In this document: one piece after another, positions 59,412 through 64,000 of the stretch
Numbering within the stretch: the stretch's first letter is position 1
Layout: each line of letters opens with the position of its first letter
The notes under the pieces: generated by a model
Databases searched by the model: none
The model's input: only the letters and a program-made list of their open reading frames with translations
What the model was told of the DNA's origin: nothing
Translations under genes and position numbers: made by a program
NCBI GenBank assembly: GCA_034007295.1
Contig: JAVERC010000002.1
Location: forward strand, 149,507 to 213,506
Length of the DNA: 64,000 nucleotides
Origin: JACKCP01 sp034007295
GTDB taxonomy: Bacteria > Desulfobacterota > Desulfobacteria > Desulfobacterales > JACKCP01
Reading direction: 5' to 3'

Positions 59412-60284
59412 GTGAATTTTAATAAAAAAATGTTTATTACAGACTTTGATGGCACTTTTCTAAAAACGGATTCAAGTCTTTGCAAAAAAGATATAAAAGA
59501 AATAGTAAAGATTAAAAATAAAGGCGTAATCACGGCAGTTGCAACAGGCAGATCCATTTACTCATTTGACCTTGCTTTTGCAAGACTTAAACTAAAGCCC
59601 GATTTTCTTGATTACCTTATTTTTTCTACAGGAGCTGGAATTTTATCCTATCCTGACAAAAAAATAATTAAAGCATCGGGTCTTGAAAAAAAGCATATAC
59701 TTGATATAAGCAGTTTTCTTGAAAAGAAAAAAATTGACCACATGATTCACAGTGAAATCCCATATACAAGAGATTTTTTCTACAAAAAATTTTCAGATAA
59801 AAATAAAGATTTTAATACAAGAATTGAGCTGTACCAAAATTACTGCTCTCCTTTTTCATCAAATTCTGACATTAATAGATCTACTCAGGTAATTGCAATA
59901 CTTCCTCCAGACCATGACATAAAAATGCAAAGTCAGATTATTAGGGGTTTATGTTCATTTAATATTATAAAAACAACATCTCCCCTTGACAATAAATCAA
60001 TATGGATGGAAATATTCCCAAAAAATGTTTCTAAAAGTATTGCTGCATCATGGCTTGCACAAAAAACAGGGGTAAAAAGAGAAAATATTCTTTCTATTGG
60101 GAACGATTATAATGATGAAGATTTATTATACTGGTCAGGAAGCTCTTTTATAGTAGAAAATGCACCAATTGATCTTAAAACAAAATTTAAAACTGTGCCT
60201 TCAAATGATTGTGGAGCTGTAAGAACTGCAATAAAAAACTGGACTAACAATTTCTCAAAATATGAAACGGAGTCTTTTACATGA
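59412..60284 (+). CDS. HAD-IIB (Cof-type) phosphatase
   Basis: 290 residues from GTG 59412. HAD motifs: FITDFDGTFLKTDSSL (nucleophile Asp), VATGRSIYSFD, a C2B cap, then a Lys region and LSIGNDYNDEDLLYWSGSSF. Resembles sugar-phosphate or sucrose-phosphate phosphatases. Substrate unknown. It lies between rtcB and kdsB and overlaps kdsB by 4 bases. Confidence 0.86.
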   Translation: MNFNKKMFITDFDGTFLKTDSSLCKKDIKEIVKIKNKGVITAVATGRSIYSFDLAFARLKLKPDFLDYLIFSTGAGILSYPDKKIIKASGLEKKHILDISSFLEKKKIDHMIHSEIPYTRDFFYKKFSDKNKDFNTRIELYQNYCSPFSSNSDINRSTQVIAILPPDHDIKMQSQIIRGLCSFNIIKTTSPLDNKSIWMEIFPKNVSKSIAASWLAQKTGVKRENILSIGNDYNDEDLLYWSGSSFIVENAPIDLKTKFKTVPSNDCGAVRTAIKNWTNNFSKYETESFT

Positions 60285-61024
60285 AAAAAGTCATAATTAT
60301 CCCTTCAAGATATGGCTCTACTAGGCTTGGGGGAAAACCTCTGATAAAGATTTTAGGAAAACCTCTACTTGAACATGTTTACCTAAGATGCAAAAAATGT
60401 GAAAATATTGATGAAATCTATGTAGCGACTGATGATGAAAGAATTGCAAATTTTTGCAAAGCAATCAATGCTCCTGTAGTAATGACTTCTAAGGAACACA
60501 AATCAGGAACAGACAGAGTTTTCCAAGCAGCAGAAATTCTTAACCTAAATGATGACGATTTAATCATAAATGTTCAGGGAGATCAGCCACTTATTCATTC
60601 TGTTTCAATTGATGAAGCAGTAACCCCTTTTTTAAAGGGCTCCCCTTTAATGTCCACACTTGCCTATAAAATTAAAAATAAAAATGAAATAAATAATCCA
60701 AAAGATGTAAAAGTTGTTTTTTCCAAGACAGGCAAGGCTCTTTACTTTTCTAGGGCTTCGATTCCGTTTCCAAGGGACGATGAAACCGATTATTATTACA
60801 AGCATCTTGGAATTTATGTATATAAAAAATCTTTTTTAAAAACCTTTACTTCTCTCCCGAAATCAGATTTGGAGGAAATTGAAAAACTAGAGCAGCTCAG
60901 AGCTCTTGAATACGGATACGACATTGAAATTGTTGTTACAGATTATGACTCCCCAGAAGTTGATCTTGAGTCTGACATATTAAAAATTGAAAACTTGCTT
61001 GAAAACAATAATTTTGATAACTAA
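60281..61024 (+). CDS. kdsB: CMP-Kdo synthetase
   Basis: Activates Kdo with CTP for transfer to lipid A. 247 residues: nucleotide loop IPSRYGSTRLGGKPLIKI, VYVATDDERI-like region EIYVATDDERIANF, HKSGTDRVFQAA, NVQGDQPLI and FSRASIPFPRD. ATG overlaps the HAD gene stop. It is 16 kb from kdsA and kdsC but serves the same pathway. Confidence 0.96.
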   Translation: MKKVIIIPSRYGSTRLGGKPLIKILGKPLLEHVYLRCKKCENIDEIYVATDDERIANFCKAINAPVVMTSKEHKSGTDRVFQAAEILNLNDDDLIINVQGDQPLIHSVSIDEAVTPFLKGSPLMSTLAYKIKNKNEINNPKDVKVVFSKTGKALYFSRASIPFPRDDETDYYYKHLGIYVYKKSFLKTFTSLPKSDLEEIEKLEQLRALEYGYDIEIVVTDYDSPEVDLESDILKIENLLENNNFDN

Positions 61025-61065
61025 AGTAATTTTTCATATCCCTAAAAATTTATCGGAGATAAATT

Positions 61066-62073
61066 ATGAAAGTAATGATAACCGGCACTGCCGGATTCAT
61101 AGGCTCAACCCTTGCAAAAAAACTTCTTGAAAAAAACTATGAAGTTACAGGTGTTGACAATCTAAATGATTATTATGATATAAATCTTAAAAAAGACAGA
61201 TTGAAACTTCTTGAAAAAAATAAAAATTTCAAGTTTGAACTTCTTGATATTTCAAACAGAGATGAAATGAAAGAACTGTTTAAACAAAACAGTTTTGATT
61301 ATGTGGTAAACCTTGCAGCCCAGGCAGGAGTAAGATACAGCATTGAAAATCCACAATCATATGTAGACACAAACATTGTTGGCTTTGGAAATATTCTTGA
61401 AGGCTGCCGCCATTCAAAAGTAAAACATCTTGTTTATGCATCAAGCAGTTCTGTATATGGACTTAATGAAAACATGCCTTTTTCAGTTCATGACAATGTT
61501 GACCATCCAATCAGTCTTTATGCAGCCTCAAAAAAAGCAAACGAACTTATGGCCCATACTTACAGCTATCTTTATGATCTGCCAACAACAGGACTCAGAT
61601 TTTTCACTGTTTACGGACCTTGGGGAAGACCTGACATGGCATTGTTTCTTTTTACAAAAGCTATTTTAGAAAACAATCCCATTAAAGTTTTCAATAACGG
61701 AGAAATGAAACGGGATTTTACCTATATAGATGATATTGTGGAAGGTGTTTCAAGGGTAATGGAAAAGATTCCAAAACCTGACCCGAACTGGTCGCCAAAA
61801 AATCCTGATCCCTCATGTGGAAAAGTCCCATATAAAATTTACAATATTGGAAACAATAATACAGTAGGTCTCATGGAATTTATTGAGGCAATAGAAGATG
61901 AACTTAAGATCAAGGCAAAAAAAGAATTTCTTCCTCTACAGCCAGGAGATGTTCCAGCAACATGGGCAGATGTTGATGATCTTATTAAAGACACAGGATT
62001 TAAGCCAGACACAAATGTAAAGGACGGAGTAAGAAATTTTATAAACTGGTACAGGGATTATTATAAAGTATAA
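61066..62073 (+). CDS. UDP-glucuronate 4-epimerase-like SDR
   Basis: 335 residues, extended SDR. NAD loop TGTAGFIGSTLAKKL, VDNLNDYYDINLKKDRL (a UDP-GlcA epimerase mark), LAAQAGVRYSIENPQSYVDT, ASSSSVYG, the YxxxK pair in LYAASKKANE and RFFTVYGPWGRPDMA. It makes UDP-galacturonate from the glucuronate supplied by the next gene. It is probably for LPS or capsule. Confidence 0.93.
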   Translation: MKVMITGTAGFIGSTLAKKLLEKNYEVTGVDNLNDYYDINLKKDRLKLLEKNKNFKFELLDISNRDEMKELFKQNSFDYVVNLAAQAGVRYSIENPQSYVDTNIVGFGNILEGCRHSKVKHLVYASSSSVYGLNENMPFSVHDNVDHPISLYAASKKANELMAHTYSYLYDLPTTGLRFFTVYGPWGRPDMALFLFTKAILENNPIKVFNNGEMKRDFTYIDDIVEGVSRVMEKIPKPDPNWSPKNPDPSCGKVPYKIYNIGNNNTVGLMEFIEAIEDELKIKAKKEFLPLQPGDVPATWADVDDLIKDTGFKPDTNVKDGVRNFINWYRDYYKV

Positions 62074-62084
62074 GGATTTAACCC

Positions 62085-63416
62085 ATGCACATTACAGTTA
62101 TCGGAACAGGTTATGTTGGACTTGTAACAGGAACATGTTTTGCCCAGATGGGTAATTTTGTCAACTGCGTTGATGTTGACACAAAAAAAATTGAAAATCT
62201 CAACAAAGGAATTCTTCCAATTTATGAGCCAGGTCTTGATGATCTTGTGGAAAGTTCTGTAAAACAGGGATTTTTAAAATTTACAACTTCTCTTTCAGAT
62301 GCAATGAAAGAATCAGATATTTATTTTATAGCAGTTGGAACACCTCCAGGAGAAGACGGCTCAGCAGATCTTCAGTATGTTCTTGCAGTTGCAGAAGAAA
62401 TCGGCGAAAATCTTGATAAATATGCTGTAATAGTTGATAAATCAACTGTTCCTGTTGGAACCGCGGACAAGGTAAAACAAGCCGTTCAAAAAAAGCTTGA
62501 AAAAAGAAATCTCAAAATTGAATTCGATGTTGTAAGCAATCCCGAGTTTTTAAAGGAAGGTGCTGCAATTGATGATTTCATGAAACCGGATCGTGTAATA
62601 ATAGGAGCTGAATCTGAAAAAGCGGCAAATATTATGCAAAAACTCTATGCTCCCTTTTCAAGAAGCAAGGATAAAATAATTACAATTGGAATAAGAGATG
62701 CAGAACTCACCAAATATGCTGCAAACTCGATTCTTGCCACTAAAATTTCTTTTATGAATGAAATTGCAAATCTTTGTGAAATCCTTGGAGCTGATGTTGA
62801 AAACGTAAGAAAGGGAATAGGCTCAGACCAGAGAATCGGTTATCATTTTATTTATCCAGGCTGCGGATACGGGGGTTCATGTTTTCCAAAGGATGTTAAG
62901 GCTCTTGTGAACATGGCAAAAAAAAGCGGATTTGAGCCTCTTGTTCTTGAAGCAGTTGAAAAAAGAAATGATCTCCAGAAAAAAAGACTTTTTGAAAAAA
63001 TTACAGAAAGGTTTGGAAAAAATCTTTCAGGAAAGACTTTTGGAATCTGGGGGCTTTCATTCAAGCCCGGAACAGACGATATGAGGGAAGCCTCTTCAAT
63101 TGTTCTAATAAATTCACTTATTGGAGCAGGAGCAGAAATCAAAGCCTATGATCCTGTTGCAATGGATGAAGCAAAACATATATTCCCGAAAAATTATTTT
63201 GATGAAAACCATCTTGTACTCTGCGACCATCAGTATGATGCTGCAAAAGATTCTGATGCACTTGTCCTTGTTACAGAATGGAAGCCTTTCAGGCAGCCTG
63301 ATTTTATTGCCCTGAAAAAAATGCTTAAAACTCCATGCATTTTTGACGGCAGAAATCTTTATGAACCTGAAGAACTTAAAAACATGGGTTTTTATTATTC
63401 AGGAATAGGCAGGTAA
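62085..63416 (+). CDS. ugd: UDP-glucose 6-dehydrogenase
   Basis: Oxidises UDP-glucose to UDP-glucuronate. 443 residues: NAD loop VIGTGYVGLVTGTCFAQMG, VDKSTVPVGTAD, NPEFLKEGAAIDDFMKPDR, catalytic Cys in GCGYGGSCFPKDVKAL, and WGLSFKPGTDDMREASS. It lies 11 bases after the epimerase it feeds. Confidence 0.97.
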   Translation: MHITVIGTGYVGLVTGTCFAQMGNFVNCVDVDTKKIENLNKGILPIYEPGLDDLVESSVKQGFLKFTTSLSDAMKESDIYFIAVGTPPGEDGSADLQYVLAVAEEIGENLDKYAVIVDKSTVPVGTADKVKQAVQKKLEKRNLKIEFDVVSNPEFLKEGAAIDDFMKPDRVIIGAESEKAANIMQKLYAPFSRSKDKIITIGIRDAELTKYAANSILATKISFMNEIANLCEILGADVENVRKGIGSDQRIGYHFIYPGCGYGGSCFPKDVKALVNMAKKSGFEPLVLEAVEKRNDLQKKRLFEKITERFGKNLSGKTFGIWGLSFKPGTDDMREASSIVLINSLIGAGAEIKAYDPVAMDEAKHIFPKNYFDENHLVLCDHQYDAAKDSDALVLVTEWKPFRQPDFIALKKMLKTPCIFDGRNLYEPEELKNMGFYYSGIGR

Positions 63417-63435
63417 AAATATTATATTTGACTGA

Positions 63436-63588
63436 TTTTTTTCATGCATTAATCTTTTATTTAAAAAAAATAAAGAAGTTCTTAAGAATATAAAAAAACT
63501 TCCTGTATGTGAAAAAACAGAAACAGCTGAACATTCAAGACTCTGGAAGAATGACGAGCCTTGTGGCTGTGGAACCGGAAATAAATAA
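63436..63588 (+). pseudogene. Short frame with SEC-C-like end, possible gene remnant
   Basis: An open stretch of 50 codons ending RLWKNDEPCGCGTGNK, which recalls the NDPCPCGSG core of SEC-C motifs. No ATG, GTG or TTG lies in frame; a TGA stop at 63433 precedes it and ATT 63448 is the only weak start. It could be the tail of a decayed gene or a tiny real protein. Followed by a good terminator. Confidence 0.35.
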
Positions 63589-63611
63589 TTTAATATTTAT
63601 ATTATTATAAT

Positions 63612-63650
63612 AAAAGCTCCCTATTAAAAAAACATTGGGGAGCTTTTATT
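63612..63650 (+). terminator. Intrinsic terminator after ugd
   Basis: AAAAGCTCCC (63612-63621) pairs with GGGAGCTTTT (63638-63647) over a 16-nt loop. Confidence 0.87.
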
Positions 63651-63689
63651 CTCAACTAAATGCACTGTAAAAATACCTTTGTGATAATG

Positions 63690-63810
63690 AAATCCATGAA
63701 AGATTCTACACCTAAGCCATTCTTACCCAAAGATGCTCAATTTATCATAAAGGTTAAATTTTTCATATTCCTTGACTGAAACAAAATTCTCTTTTTAAGG
63801 CCAATCACTA
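63690..63810 (-). repeat. Dispersed hairpin repeat, copy 10 (one end decayed)
   Basis: Right end intact (GGCCAATCACTA at 63799-63810), shared TAAAGGTTAAATTTTTCATA and TTCCTTGACTGAAACAAAAT. The other end, before about 63720, no longer matches. Confidence 0.7.
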
Positions 63811-63877
63811 AGTAGTCGCTCAATAAATTTCATCTGTTCAAACAAAAAAATTAAGTAAAATTATATCTAAAACCCAA

Positions 63878-63911
63878 ATAAAAAACCCCTGAAGAAGAAT
63901 CTTCAGGGGTT
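63878..63911 (-). terminator. Terminator of the rRNA operon (minus strand)
   Basis: On the minus strand AACCCCTGAAG pairs perfectly with CTTCAGGGGTT over a 6-nt loop, then TTTTTT. It starts 10 bases after the 5S 3' end. Confidence 0.92.
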
Positions 63912-63920
63912 ATATATTTT

Positions 63921-64000
63921 ATCCGGCAGCGTCCTACTCTCCCACACAGTCTACCATGCAGTACCATCAGCGATGTAAGGCTTAACTTCCGTGTTCGGGA
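63921..64000 (-). rRNA. rrf: 5S ribosomal RNA, 3' part (continues outside window)
   Basis: Read on the minus strand it contains TCCCGAACACGGAAGTTAAG, then the GTAGACTGTGTGGGAGAGTA and GGACGCTGCCGGAT end typical of bacterial 5S. The first third of the molecule is beyond base 64000. The rest of the rRNA operon should lie further right. Confidence 0.95.

Overview
This is an AT-rich chromosomal window from a Gram-negative anaerobe, most likely a member of the Desulfobacterota (Desulfobacterales-like). The Gram-negative envelope is shown by Kdo and LPS-export genes, an OmpA-type protein, SecG and a signal peptidase. The lineage is suggested by a HesB-like selenoprotein, a DUF39 homocysteine-biosynthesis protein, phasin-like storage-granule proteins and the gene order lptC-lptA-lptB-rpoN-hpf-ptsN-rapZ-EIIA(Man). 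I infer the lineage from gene content only; no 16S gene is present.

Layout. 1-6 kb: the 3' part of clpB, a selenocysteine-containing HesB/IscA-like protein (UGA at 1675 with a hairpin just downstream), a NUDIX hydrolase, a cold-shock protein, a YcgN-type protein, purB and an OmpA-family protein. 6-14 kb: a ModF-like double ABC ATPase, tRNA-Arg, Smr and DUF503 proteins, DUF2804, a dynamin-like GTPase, an HExxH putative protease, a hypothetical protein and hisB. 14-20 kb: dnaG-rpoD, a CAT-anticodon tRNA, Nif3 and a zinc-ribbon protein. 20-27 kb: RNase P RNA, a large HPr-domain fusion, ispD, three small enzymes on the minus strand, two SEC-C proteins (MetAP and YchJ) and three phasin-like genes. 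27.4-30.6 kb: argC behind a structured leader, folD and an M23 peptidase.

31.4-36.3 kb holds the most unusual locus: a GNAT-like protein, a HATPase-GNAT fusion and a HisC-like aminotransferase with overlapping reading frames, followed by a DHA2-type MFS exporter. It is preceded by three same-orientation copies of a dispersed hairpin repeat and interrupted by a fragment of a fourth. 36.3-43.5 kb is a minus-strand block: an NtrC-type regulator overlapping pyrC, then pyrB, lepB, DUF39 and an M23 peptidase. 43.6-53.5 kb carries the kdsA-kdsC-lpt-rpoN-hpf cluster, the PTS-Ntr regulators, and rimI-gap-tpiA-secG running into four tRNAs. 53.9-58 kb has elbB, a hypothetical gene and a duplicated two-gene unit (amino-acid-binding lipoprotein plus a small secreted protein), one small gene being frameshifted. 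58-63.4 kb has rtcB, a HAD phosphatase, kdsB, a UDP-glucuronate epimerase and UDP-glucose dehydrogenase. The window ends inside a 5S rRNA on the minus strand.

The most striking non-coding feature is a family of about 140-146 bp imperfect palindromes. Eleven recognisable copies and some fragments are present, mostly just after stop codons. Both ends carry TA and related CGAAAACG...TTTTTTGT arms, as expected of a MITE or REP-like element.
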